A stretch of DNA of 64,000 nt from CBDCTM01 sp965222005 (GTDB taxonomy: Bacteria > Bacteroidota > Bacteroidia > Chitinophagales > Saprospiraceae), in assembly GCA_965222005.1 (NCBI GenBank), contig OZ244935.1, forward strand, positions 5,704,001 to 5,768,000. The letters run 5' to 3'. The position numbers and the translations under genes were made by a program. This document shows, one piece after another, positions 1-8,322 of this stretch (positions are counted from its first letter, which is position 1; every line of letters starts with the position of its first letter). A model generated the notes under the pieces. The model saw only the letters and a program-made list of their open reading frames with translations, was not told where the DNA came from and made no database searches.

Positions 1-245
1 ATAAAGAGGATGAAACGCAAAAAGGTGAGATCCACTCCCAGCCAGCCGGTTTCGCTCAGTAGCAGATTAGAGATCAGCCAGTTGATCGGCATAGTAATAC
101 CGAGCACGAAAATTACAGCCAGGCCCAGGCCAAAGGCCGTTTTTACAGTTTTGGACACCGCCAGATACGAGCACATGCCCAAAAAATAGGCAAGCACCAT
201 ATTTTCGATGAAGGCAGCTTTGATAAATATATTAAAGGTTTCCAT
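1..245 (-). CDS. nqrE: Na+-translocating NADH:quinone reductase subunit E (partial)
   Basis: First 81 codons of NqrE, an integral inner-membrane subunit of the sodium pump; the rest lies beyond the left edge. The ATG is at 245. The visible protein begins METFNIFIKAAFIEN, followed by the family-typical stretch around FLGMCSYLAVSK, which holds a cysteine that in characterised NqrE helps bind the iron centre shared with NqrD. Two hydrophobic segments are visible. It follows nqrD by 39 bases on the same strand, in the usual A-B-C-D-E order. The identity is firm; the C-terminal end cannot be judged. Confidence 0.93.
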   Translation of the reverse strand, partial: METFNIFIKAAFIENMVLAYFLGMCSYLAVSKTVKTAFGLGLAVIFVLGITMPINWLISNLLLSETGWLGVDLTFLRFILF

Positions 246-284
246 TATCTAAATTTGCTTTTTACTTGAATTAATTTGGCTGGG

Positions 285-1031
285 CTAACTGATGTCCACC
301 AATTTGGTGTTGTAGCTGCGTTGTATCCAGATCAGAATACCGATAATGAACATGGCCGCTGCCGGAAGTACCATCAGATTGTTGTTGGCGTACCAGCTAA
401 ACCAACTGCCAATGCCGCTCTCAGCAGCTGTATTGATCAGATATGCAGTGCTCACATTATCGGCACCAATGATGTTCATTGCTATCGGGCTGCCGGCAAA
501 GAGTGTTCCCTTACCAAACAGCTCACGGATGAGCGCCACTATGATCAGGATAGCTCCATAGCCCAGCCCATTGCCGATGCCATCAAGGAAGGAACGCCAG
601 GGTTTGTTGGCCATCGCAAAGGCTTCGAGGCGGCCCATCACAATGCAGTTGGTGATGATCAGGCCAATGAATACGGAAAGCTCCTTATATACCGAATAAT
701 TGAAGGCTTTCAGTGTAAGCTCTACTATAGTCACCAGGGTAGCGATGATGACTAGCTGCACGATCATGCGTACCTGCTTGGGAATCGCATTGCGCAAAAT
801 GGAAGTAAACAAATTGGAAAAAGCGCAAACGAATACCACCGCAATTGCCATCACCACCGATGGATACACAAGCGTAGTGACCGCCAAGGCTGAACAAATT
901 CCCAATACCTGTACGGTGATCGGATTGTTGTCATTAAGCGGATCTGTGATGAGCTTGCGTTCTTTTTTGCCAAATAATGGCTCGCTGGGCTTGGCTTGTG
1001 GTTGCTGTACTACTGTGTTTGTATCAGCCAT
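285..1031 (-). CDS. nqrD: Na+-translocating NADH:quinone reductase subunit D
   Basis: NqrD is a multi-helix membrane subunit of the NQR complex, which oxidises NADH, reduces ubiquinone or menaquinone and exports Na+. The 248-residue protein has a polar N-terminal stretch of about 35 residues, then LITDPLNDNNPITVQVLGICSALAV-type family sequence and five to six hydrophobic helices; the motif TNCIVMGRLEAFAM near the middle contains the conserved cysteine. It is about 35-40 residues longer than Vibrio NqrD because of the N-terminal tail (KPSEPLFGKKERK). ATG start at 1031. It lies 107 bases downstream of nqrC in the operon. Confidence 0.95.
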   Translation of the reverse strand: MADTNTVVQQPQAKPSEPLFGKKERKLITDPLNDNNPITVQVLGICSALAVTTLVYPSVVMAIAVVFVCAFSNLFTSILRNAIPKQVRMIVQLVIIATLVTIVELTLKAFNYSVYKELSVFIGLIITNCIVMGRLEAFAMANKPWRSFLDGIGNGLGYGAILIIVALIRELFGKGTLFAGSPIAMNIIGADNVSTAYLINTAAESGIGSWFSWYANNNLMVLPAAAMFIIGILIWIQRSYNTKLVDIS

Positions 1032-1138
1032 ATCTAAAGTTCTGATTTGTGTTTTTACGTTAATCTAAGTGAAGACAACTTTTATAATTTATAAGAAGCA
1101 GCCTTCCTCTTTTTAAGCATACTTTCTTAAGCATACTC

Positions 1139-1927
1139 CTAATCCCTTATCTTCACCGGCTCGCCCTTCTCCGTTTTAGCCCCTGCCAACTGATTCAGAT
1201 AAGGCAAGTAATAGCCAATGCCCCGGTGGAGCATTTCACTGACGCCATCGCAGGTAACGGTCGCTCCGGAGATGCCATCTACCTCAAAGGCTTTGTCTTT
1301 AGCCCCTCCTTTCTTTACAGTGAGCGAAACGTATTCGCCATCCCGAAACAGTTTTTTATCAGCAAACTGGGCACGGAAACTGGGATTATCTTTGATCTCG
1401 GCACCCAGGCCCGGCGTTTCGCCTTTATGGTCGAATGCTGCACCCACCACCTTTGGGCCTGTTGATTTGTCCATAAGAATGGCGATGTTGCCCCAAATTT
1501 CATCCCAAAGGCCATTGCCCCGAACGGAAATGATATAGATAGGCCCTTCTTTACTTTTAAATTTGAACAGCGGCAACAGGCGATCTGCCTCCGGCTTCTT
1601 TTTCTCCTTAGCCATATCTACATCTTCTGCACGGCCACCGGGATAACCTGCGCTCGCCACCTGCTCGGCCCCTACGCTTTCGCCGCTCATATTCAACACT
1701 TCCTGATCTACCTGCTGCTCAAAAAGGGATAGCACTTCTTCGTCGGTCATATCATCCACGCTTTTGTCCAGATAATTGCTCACCGCTCGAAGGATAGCCC
1801 GTTTGTTGAATACGGCTTCATTCTGCTTGGCTTTGCTTTCGGTAGCGTAGAACAGGCCGGAAAGGGCAAGCGCCACTACGCTGGTCATCACTAAGGTGAA
1901 GAGTAAAATATATCTCGTATTGTGCAT
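1139..1927 (-). CDS. nqrC: Na+-translocating NADH:quinone reductase subunit C
   Basis: NqrC carries a covalent FMN in the periplasm-facing part of the complex. One transmembrane helix sits at about residues 6-28, followed by a soluble domain. The flavinylation motif SGAT is seen at residues 220-223 (DGISGATVTCDGV), so Thr223 is the expected phosphoester FMN site. The segment around residues 85-115 (GYPGGRAEDVDMAKEKKK) is a charged, low-complexity insertion compared with Vibrio NqrC. ATG at 1927, 37 bases after the nqrB stop, consistent with cotranscription. No ApbE flavin transferase is present in the visible part of the locus. Confidence 0.95.
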   Translation of the reverse strand: MHNTRYILLFTLVMTSVVALALSGLFYATESKAKQNEAVFNKRAILRAVSNYLDKSVDDMTDEEVLSLFEQQVDQEVLNMSGESVGAEQVASAGYPGGRAEDVDMAKEKKKPEADRLLPLFKFKSKEGPIYIISVRGNGLWDEIWGNIAILMDKSTGPKVVGAAFDHKGETPGLGAEIKDNPSFRAQFADKKLFRDGEYVSLTVKKGGAKDKAFEVDGISGATVTCDGVSEMLHRGIGYYLPYLNQLAGAKTEKGEPVKIRD

Positions 1928-1964
1928 AATTACGTTGATTAATTCAATAAAAATGCGGCATTTT

Positions 1965-3281
1965 CTAATGGTTCACGGTACTCGCCTCTACGGCCGTTGG
2001 CACCTCTGCCCTTTCGGCAGCTCGTACTTTGGCCCGCTTCAATCGGCGCGATATGTTCCCCTCCAGTACATAATGATCGATCAGTGGGGCAAATACATTC
2101 ATAAACAAAATAGCCAGCATCCAACCTTCCGGATAGGCCGGATTCATCACTCGTATGATGATACCGAGCATACCTATCATAATGCCATAGATCCATTTGC
2201 CGCGCTTGGTGGAGGCGGCTGTTACCGGATCGGTGGCCATGAAAGCCATTGCAAACAGCAGGCTGCCCATATAAAACTGATAGTGCCAGGGAACCGTCAT
2301 AAATTCGGTGGCCCCCCAGAGATTGAGGATATAACCCATGCAAGCTGCTCCGATCACTACACCCGTCATGATCCGCCAACTGGCAATACCCAGGGCAATC
2401 AGCATAAGAGCCCCAATGATGATGAGCGGCTTGGAAGTTTCGCCGATGCTGCCGGGTATGCTCCCCCAGAATATCTGCTCGGGCGAATAGAGGGTCATCA
2501 CTTTTTCCCAGCCGCCCTGGAAGGCCAAAGCCAGCGGTGTAGCGCCACTGAATCCATCGGCCACTGTAGCAGCCGTATCGTAGGTTTGCCAGCCCAGCGA
2601 GCTGAACAGCGGATTGAGCACATCCGTAATAAACCAGCCATATTGTACAGCCGAGCCTGCCTCACTGGCCGCCAGTCCCGCCACCCACACTTCATCACCA
2701 GAGATGGTCGTTGGGTAAGCAAAAAAGACAAAAACCCTTGCCAGCAGGGCAATATTGAGGATGTTCATACCTGTTCCGCCAAAGGCTTCTTTGCCTATCA
2801 GCACTGCAAAAGCTACGGCCAGTGCCAGTATCCACAGCGGAATATCCGGAGGCATGATGAGTGGGATAAGTGCTCCGGAAACCAAAAACCCTTCTTCAAT
2901 ACCATGCCCTTTTTTGGCCGCATAGTAAAACTCAATAGCCAGTCCAACTACATGTGCTACGATGAAGAGGGGCAGCATTTTGGCCAATCCATAGAAGAGC
3001 TTGAGATGCAAGCCTTCCAGAAAACCCGGATACATGCCCAACGCGGCAAAGTGCTGGTGGCCGATATTGTAGGTGCCAAAAAGGTAGCACAACTGCAGCG
3101 CGATCACCACCATCACCATGGTGCGCTTCAAGTCCATCCCATCGCGAATATGCACACCGCCCTTTCCGGTCACTGAATTGGGGGCATAGGCAAAGGTGAA
3201 CAAGCCATCGTACACGGTATGCAGGAAGGGGCTCTTCTTTTTGTCAGGCTCGATCTTTTTGAAAAAATTGATTAATCCCAT
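1965..3281 (-). CDS. nqrB: Na+-translocating NADH:quinone reductase subunit B
   Basis: NqrB is the large membrane subunit, homologous to RnfD, holding a covalent FMN and riboflavin and forming the sodium path. The 438-residue protein has about ten hydrophobic helices and the flavinylation motif GFSGATPLA with Thr near residue 248. The N-terminus (FFKKIEPDKKKSPFLHTVYDGLFTF) matches the cytoplasmic N-terminal segment of the family. The C-terminal tail after the last helix (RRLKRAKVRAAERAEVPTAV) is hydrophilic and somewhat longer than usual. ATG start at 3281; it follows nqrA by 60 bases. Confidence 0.95.
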   Translation of the reverse strand: MGLINFFKKIEPDKKKSPFLHTVYDGLFTFAYAPNSVTGKGGVHIRDGMDLKRTMVMVVIALQLCYLFGTYNIGHQHFAALGMYPGFLEGLHLKLFYGLAKMLPLFIVAHVVGLAIEFYYAAKKGHGIEEGFLVSGALIPLIMPPDIPLWILALAVAFAVLIGKEAFGGTGMNILNIALLARVFVFFAYPTTISGDEVWVAGLAASEAGSAVQYGWFITDVLNPLFSSLGWQTYDTAATVADGFSGATPLALAFQGGWEKVMTLYSPEQIFWGSIPGSIGETSKPLIIIGALMLIALGIASWRIMTGVVIGAACMGYILNLWGATEFMTVPWHYQFYMGSLLFAMAFMATDPVTAASTKRGKWIYGIMIGMLGIIIRVMNPAYPEGWMLAILFMNVFAPLIDHYVLEGNISRRLKRAKVRAAERAEVPTAVEASTVNH

Positions 3282-3341
3282 AAGCTAAAATGTATCACAA
3301 ATTCAACTGCCGGAAAAGGAGCAGTAGTTTTAAAAAAATAA

Positions 3342-4985
3342 TTAGCCCTGCTCACGCATTACATCCAATCCCTCTCTTAATATCTTCTGCAGGGGCTGTT
3401 TGGAAGTACAGGCAAATTCCGCCAGGGCAACATCCTCCTCCACCAATTCAGCCAATCCCAGGCCTTCCATCCGCTCAAAATCATTGATAATAATGGACTT
3501 CATCAGATGCTGGAGGTAAATATCCATTGGCAAAAGGCGCTCGTACTGGCCAGTCATCACAAAGGCTCGCTTTTCGCCATGCGTATTGGTATCAGCTTTG
3601 TACCGAAGGCCAGGCAAATGCTTTGACAGGAAAGTGGATGACAAACTCGGGCGAGGTTTGAGAGGGGCCAGCCAGCCAAAGGCCTCGTAATAGTCGCCCT
3701 CTACGAGTACCGTGAGCTGGTCATCAAAAAAGTTGAGGAAGCTGGCTGCCTCTTTTCGCTCACCAGAAAGTACATCCCCCGACACAAATCGCAGATTGCC
3801 TTCTGCTATATTTCCACTCACCAGGCTCTCTAAATTGGCGCCAAGGTGGGTGCGCACATATTTTGGTGTCGTCAACTCACTACCGGTAAGGGCTACCACA
3901 CGCTCGGCATCAAAGCGCCCTTCCAGAAACAAATTGCCGATACTGATTAGCTCCTGAACGCCCAGCGTCCATACGATATCCTGTGGACTGATGGGGTCGA
4001 TATGATGTATCTGAACACCTACATTCCCTGCAGGATGGCGTCCGTGAAACCAATGCTTTTCCACTCCCTGAGCTTCCATAAATACGGCAGCGGGAGGATT
4101 GTCGGTTTTGGCATTTAGGCCCAAATGAACATTACCAGGGCATAGTTTATTAAGTACTTCCAGGCCTTTCGTAAAGGCTGCTTCGCGGCCTGCCACCGCC
4201 ATATTGAGGTCAGGGGCCAGAGGGGCAGTATCGAAGGTGGAAATGAAAATTGCTTTGGGTATAGCCTCCGGGTCGGCCACCACATTGAAGGGCCGTTGGC
4301 GAATCATTGGCCAGGTTCCGCTACCCAGCAGGTAGGCTACTAACTCGCTGCGGTTCTTTTTTTCCAGATCGAAGCTTGGAAATTGGCGGTAGCGCTGCTC
4401 CTTATCCGCCAGGATGACAATTTCGCTGATCGCCCTTTTTTCAGCCCGGTTAATAGCAATGATCTCGCCGCTCACAGGTGCTACATATTTGATCTCCGGC
4501 CTTTTCTTGTCGAAGAAAATCTCATCGCCAGCTTGTATCGTATCACCTATTGCAACGGCAAGTTTGGGAATTGGCGAAATGCCAATAAAATTGGTAGGCT
4601 GCAAGGCAAAGTGACTTACGGCCACCGATTCGTCTATTCCCTTCACTGCCTCTCCTTCCAGCAAAATATCATGGCCTTCATTCAAAAAGATCACCTCCTC
4701 ATTTTGCGCAACTGTAGAGGGCTTCGAGCGAAACAGGCTCCGAAAGCCCGGGAAAAGGGCATAGTTGGCATCTGCTCCCTGCCGCCGAGCTTCCACCCGC
4801 AACAGGTTGTCGGCCACCTGCATGATGACCCCCACCAGAATGACAACAGCCAGGATCACCAGCGTAACCAGAAAAATGTTGGACGCGCCTCCGGGAGAGG
4901 ATTGTGCAAAAAGAGTTGAGGAAAAAAACAGGAAGAAAATGAAAGAAAATATTAGCTTGTTTGTTTTGGAAATTCCGTTTTTCAA
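3342..4985 (-). CDS. nqrA: Na+-translocating NADH:quinone reductase subunit A with N-terminal membrane anchor
   Basis: NqrA is normally a soluble, peripheral subunit of about 445-450 residues. This one is 547 residues. Residues 1-28 look like a signal peptide ending ...TLFAQ, residues about 36-60 form a strong transmembrane helix (FLVTLVILAVVILVGVIMQ), then comes a basic linker, and from about residue 95 (NEEVIFLNEGHDILLEGEA) the protein follows the NqrA family to the end, including the barrel-sandwich segment GDTIQAGDEIFFDKKRPEI. No ATG precedes the signal-like segment; the upstream in-frame stop is at 5019-5021 and TTG at 4985 is the best visible start. The N-terminal extension is probably real because it is in frame and has coherent signal/anchor character. 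First gene of the operon. Confidence 0.9.
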   Translation of the reverse strand: MKNGISKTNKLIFSFIFFLFFSSTLFAQSSPGGASNIFLVTLVILAVVILVGVIMQVADNLLRVEARRQGADANYALFPGFRSLFRSKPSTVAQNEEVIFLNEGHDILLEGEAVKGIDESVAVSHFALQPTNFIGISPIPKLAVAIGDTIQAGDEIFFDKKRPEIKYVAPVSGEIIAINRAEKRAISEIVILADKEQRYRQFPSFDLEKKNRSELVAYLLGSGTWPMIRQRPFNVVADPEAIPKAIFISTFDTAPLAPDLNMAVAGREAAFTKGLEVLNKLCPGNVHLGLNAKTDNPPAAVFMEAQGVEKHWFHGRHPAGNVGVQIHHIDPISPQDIVWTLGVQELISIGNLFLEGRFDAERVVALTGSELTTPKYVRTHLGANLESLVSGNIAEGNLRFVSGDVLSGERKEAASFLNFFDDQLTVLVEGDYYEAFGWLAPLKPRPSLSSTFLSKHLPGLRYKADTNTHGEKRAFVMTGQYERLLPMDIYLQHLMKSIIINDFERMEGLGLAELVEEDVALAEFACTSKQPLQKILREGLDVMREQG

Positions 4986-5048
4986 AACGCGCTTTTTTAT
5001 AAATGAAAGATAAACGTGTCAATAGTTTTACAGTCCAGAAAATCACGG

Positions 5049-5056
5049 CAAAGATA
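5049..5056 (-). promoter_or_regulatory. Probable -7 promoter element for the nqr operon
   Basis: Read on the minus strand this is TATCTTTG, a perfect match to the Bacteroidota -7 consensus TAnnTTTG, about 64 bases before the proposed nqrA start. A near-match (TATCTTTC) also lies at 5005-5012. No convincing -33 TTTG is seen at the expected distance, so the call rests on the -7 box and its position. Confidence 0.5.
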
Positions 5057-5124
5057 TAAAGCTTTTGATTTATTTTGCACTGCGGTTTTGGCAAAATTGA
5101 AGGCTGCAATTATTTAGATTGATT

Positions 5125-5760
5125 CTAAACAATAGCTTTCTTTTCACTTCCCCGCTGCCCTTCTGCATCTCGCCAACTCCTCAGCCACTGCTGGTAGCCA
5201 ATTGCTGCTAAAAGGGTAAACACTACCATCAGTAAAGCATATAAATACAGTCCCCGGCTGAAGTACAGGCCTACCGTCACCATATCAATGACGATCCAGT
5301 AAATCCAGTTTTCCAGCAGCTTTCGGGCTACCATATAGGTGGCGATGAAGCTGAAAATAGTGGTAAAGGAATCGATTATCGGCAGCTGTGCATCGGTGAA
5401 GTACTTGAGCAGGCAAGCCAGCAGGCAAGCCAGCAGGACGCCCGCACCGATGGCCACTGTATGCTCATGGAGGTTCCACCGGCTGATGGGCAGCCCGGCC
5501 TGAGTTTGCGGGTCTTTCCAACTGTACCAGCCATAGATACCCACCAGCACATAGTAGAAATAGAGAACGGACTCGGCGTATAGCTTGGATATATAGAAAA
5601 GATAAATACTGAGTACCGAGGCGATGATGCCGAAGGGCCAGCACCAGCGGTTTTGGCGCATGGCCAGGAAGATGTATAGGATATTAAAGAACACTGCTGC
5701 TACCTCAGCCCAGTGCATTTGGCGGGCAGCCTGGAGGATGGCGGACCAAAAGTCGGTCAT
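5125..5760 (-). CDS. pnuC: PnuC-family nicotinamide riboside transporter
   Basis: PnuC proteins are seven-helix facilitators that import nicotinamide riboside (some members take thiamine). Family features seen: WCWPFGIIASVLSIYLFY in the first half and LYAESVLYFYYVLVGIYGWYSW, followed by ENWIYWIVIDMVTVGLYF near the C-terminus. The ATG at 5760 is preferred; a GTG at 5778 overlaps the stop of the upstream DUF1573 gene (GTGA) and would add six residues. A 12-base tandem duplication at about 5405-5430 encodes the repeated LLAC in a helix. Neighbouring NAD(H)-consuming NQR genes are suggestive but belong to another operon. Confidence 0.88.
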   Translation of the reverse strand: MTDFWSAILQAARQMHWAEVAAVFFNILYIFLAMRQNRWCWPFGIIASVLSIYLFYISKLYAESVLYFYYVLVGIYGWYSWKDPQTQAGLPISRWNLHEHTVAIGAGVLLACLLACLLKYFTDAQLPIIDSFTTIFSFIATYMVARKLLENWIYWIVIDMVTVGLYFSRGLYLYALLMVVFTLLAAIGYQQWLRSWRDAEGQRGSEKKAIV

Positions 5761-5774
5761 GGCAGATAGGTTGG

Positions 5775-6101
5775 TCACTCCACCATTACCACCCGATACT
5801 TCAGCTCCTTGATGACTTGATAGCCGGTAGCCGGATCGGTATGAGCGAGGAGGAGATCGATGGTTTTGGTGAGTTCGCCCCTTTCGTGTTCTCGGTTGCT
5901 GTCGAAGGTGACGAAAATTTCGCCACTCTCATTGGGCTTGAAGGCTTTGCCTTCAGGGGCTTTAATGGTGGAACAATCACAGCCGGAAGCCAATTCGATG
6001 ACGAGGTCTTCATTGCCGGTATTGGTAAAGTGATAGGCAGTAGTTACCTGGCTGCCTACTTTCACCTCGCCAAAGTCGTGAAAGGTTTTGGCGAAGCTCA
6101 T
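5775..6101 (-). CDS. DUF1573 domain protein
   Basis: A single DUF1573 domain, an immunoglobulin-like beta-sandwich common in Bacteroidota and of unknown function. Seen: KTFHDFGEVKVGSQVTTAY, FTNTGNEDLVIELASGCDCS with the usual GCDC/GCGC cysteines, and the pro-rich turn KPNESGEIFVTFDS. The first ATG is at 6101 and gives 108 residues covering the whole domain. A TTG at 6203 would extend it into the end of the PorE-like gene with a proline/glycine-rich, non-conserved segment. Most relatives have a signal peptide; neither start gives one, which is odd. Likely cotranscribed with pnuC. Confidence 0.75.
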   Translation of the reverse strand: MSFAKTFHDFGEVKVGSQVTTAYHFTNTGNEDLVIELASGCDCSTIKAPEGKAFKPNESGEIFVTFDSNREHERGELTKTIDLLLAHTDPATGYQVIKELKYRVVMVE

Positions 6102-6162
6102 GCGCGGGCCTTGATGGCTACCGGGCTTTGGCTGGCCGGTACTGCCCGTACCGGGCGGAGCG

Positions 6163-8238
6163 CTATTTATTTTTTTTTTGGCCGGAATCCTCGCTTCCGT
6201 CAATGCTTTTTAGCTGTTGCTTTTCAATTTTTATACTCGTCGGGCCGGAAAGAATGGCAAATTCCGTTCGGCGGTTGAAGCGGTGCTCTTCATCGCTACA
6301 CCGAACACCATTGACACAGCGATTGAGGATTTTAGCTTCCCCATAGCCCACCGGCTTGATGCGCTCCTCTGCAATCCCTCGTTCAACCAGCCAGTTTTTA
6401 GCTGATTCAGCACGGCGCTGGCTCAGGTTCTGATTGTAGCTTTTGGTACCCCGGGCATCGGTATGGCTGGACAACTCGATGACCATATCGGGATAGTCAT
6501 TCATCAGCTTGAGCAGGAAGCCGAGGTCTTTTTCAGCATCGGTCAATATTTTGGTATCATCGAAATCGTAGTAAATGTTATTGAGCCGGATGGGTTGTTC
6601 GGTAGTGATGGTAATGTATTCGGGCTCCTTTTTAGGCACTTTTTTAAGCCTTAGCTTCTTTTCGATGGTTTGCGATTTTTTCAAACCTACCGTATTGAAG
6701 TCCAGCGAATCAGTAAAGTAGCCTTCTTTGGCAGCCAACACCCGATAGGCCAGATTGCGCTTTAGCTGGAAGCTGTATTCATTGCTTTTCTCTTTGGAGC
6801 GGGTATCTGTCACCCCTTTCTGATCTTTCAGCATTTGCACGAGCTGGAGCTTGACGCCATGGAGTGGTTGACCATCATCGCTAAAGGTTTTGGCAAGCAG
6901 GTCGAGCGCTATTTTTTCTTTGCGCACCGTATAAATATCATTGCAACAGGTGTTGCCCAGCACAGAGTTGGTACCGCTGCGGTTGGAGGCCAGCAGGCCA
7001 AAGAAGCCGTCTTTGTCGATTGAAAAATACAGGTCGTCCACACTGCTGTTGTACGGTTTGCCGATGTTCTGTGGGGCGCTCCAGTTGGAGCCATTCCATA
7101 CAGAAGAGAAAATGTCGAAGCCACCGAAGCCGGGATAGCCGGTGGAGCTGAAAAACAGTTTGCCATCCAGATAGTAGGGCGTTTCCTCATCGAATTTGGT
7201 ATTGATTGCCTCTCCCAGGTTTTTGGGTGGTGTAAAGCTTTCGCCGGCTCTGGTGGAGTAGTAGATATCATAGCCACCATAGCCACCACTCATATTGGAC
7301 ACAAAGAACATCACCTCATTGCCAAACAGCTTGCCTATTGTCGGTTGCTTCACGATATAATTGCCATTAATACCTTCCACCTCCTTGGCGGGGCTCCAGC
7401 CATCCGGGCCAAAGGAGCTGAGGTAGAGCTTGCTTTCTATCAGTTCGAGCCCCTGCAAGCGGGCGCGGGTGAAGAACATAAGACGGCGGTCGGGTGAGAT
7501 GGTAAGGTTGCCGATGTGATAACCTTCCCGATTGAGATTGGGCCCTTCAATGGCTTTGGCTTTGGTCCAACCATCTTCGCCCTGGCGATCAGCCGTATAT
7601 ATTTTGGAGAAATAATCCTTATCCTTTTTACCATCCAGAGTAATAATGCTCTTTCCCTGAATGGCTGCAAAGTACATTTTGTCATCGCTATACATCAGGG
7701 GAGAGTACTCGGAATGGCGCGAATTGACGTTGGGGCCGGCATTTTCGACCACCATCCCCTTTTCGGGATCCATTTCGAGGGCCATCTCGGCGCCGGTGAT
7801 CTCCATTCTCGCCCACTCGATCTTTTCCACGTCTTCCTCCTCGCTGGTATATAATTGCAACTGTTGGATAGCTTCGTCGTATTTGCCGTTCATCTTGAGT
7901 ATGCGGGCATACTCAAAGCGGGCCTGTGGCATGAAGGGGTTTTCACCACCCCCCTTGCGGCTACGGCGGCGGTTGACGATGCGGTTGAAGCTGCGCTCGG
8001 CGCGTTGGTAGTCGCGCAGCTTGAGCTGCAACTGTGCTATTTTGTATGCGATCTCAGGTTCCTTATTATCTTTGTAATAGTCCTGGTAGTTTTTCATCGC
8101 GTTGTAATAATCCTTGTTTTCAAAACTCATATCAGCAGCCTCCAGCTTTTGTTCATCGCTGGACTTTGTCAGTGGCTGGGCCTGAATGAGCGAAAAATGA
8201 ATCGCGCTTATGATAAAAATGATCACTAATGACCTCAT
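6163..8238 (-). CDS. PorE-like OmpA-family protein (TPR, PD40 propeller, OmpA domain)
   Basis: Outer-membrane-associated peptidoglycan-binding protein of 691 residues. Order: signal peptide (1-20), TPR-like helices (about 28-150), WD40-like PD40 beta-propeller repeats (about 170-430, e.g. SPDRRLMFFTRAR, GYDIYYSTR), a carboxypeptidase-regulatory-like domain (about 455-540) and a C-terminal OmpA domain (about 555-670) with LSSHTDARGTKSYNQNLSQRRAE. This architecture is that of PorE (PG1058), which ties the T9SS rings to the cell wall; many paralogues with the same layout exist beside PorP/SprF genes, so it could be a paralogue. It follows a PorP/SprF-family gene, as is usual. Confidence 0.85.
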   Translation of the reverse strand: MRSLVIIFIISAIHFSLIQAQPLTKSSDEQKLEAADMSFENKDYYNAMKNYQDYYKDNKEPEIAYKIAQLQLKLRDYQRAERSFNRIVNRRRSRKGGGENPFMPQARFEYARILKMNGKYDEAIQQLQLYTSEEEDVEKIEWARMEITGAEMALEMDPEKGMVVENAGPNVNSRHSEYSPLMYSDDKMYFAAIQGKSIITLDGKKDKDYFSKIYTADRQGEDGWTKAKAIEGPNLNREGYHIGNLTISPDRRLMFFTRARLQGLELIESKLYLSSFGPDGWSPAKEVEGINGNYIVKQPTIGKLFGNEVMFFVSNMSGGYGGYDIYYSTRAGESFTPPKNLGEAINTKFDEETPYYLDGKLFFSSTGYPGFGGFDIFSSVWNGSNWSAPQNIGKPYNSSVDDLYFSIDKDGFFGLLASNRSGTNSVLGNTCCNDIYTVRKEKIALDLLAKTFSDDGQPLHGVKLQLVQMLKDQKGVTDTRSKEKSNEYSFQLKRNLAYRVLAAKEGYFTDSLDFNTVGLKKSQTIEKKLRLKKVPKKEPEYITITTEQPIRLNNIYYDFDDTKILTDAEKDLGFLLKLMNDYPDMVIELSSHTDARGTKSYNQNLSQRRAESAKNWLVERGIAEERIKPVGYGEAKILNRCVNGVRCSDEEHRFNRRTEFAILSGPTSIKIEKQQLKSIDGSEDSGQKKNK

Positions 8239-8292
8239 GATCTGATTGTTTTTTATTTAGCTATTGAACGTATTTGCAAAAAGCCTGGTCTT

Positions 8293-8322
8293 TTGATATC
8301 AATTAAATTGATATCAATTAAA
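8293..8322. repeat. Two tandem copies of a palindrome-containing 15-mer
   Basis: TTGATATCAATTAAA occurs twice in a row (8293-8307 and 8308-8322). Each copy contains the perfect palindrome TTGATATCAA. The second copy overlaps the stop codon of the PorP/SprF-family gene, and the pair lies in the gap before the PorE-like gene. It could be a protein-binding site or a chance duplication. Confidence 0.6.

Noticed and set aside
1896..3176. A 426-residue open frame on the plus strand opposite nqrB
   Set aside because: It is antisense to a strongly conserved gene, with His/Gly/Arg-rich content typical of the shadow frame.
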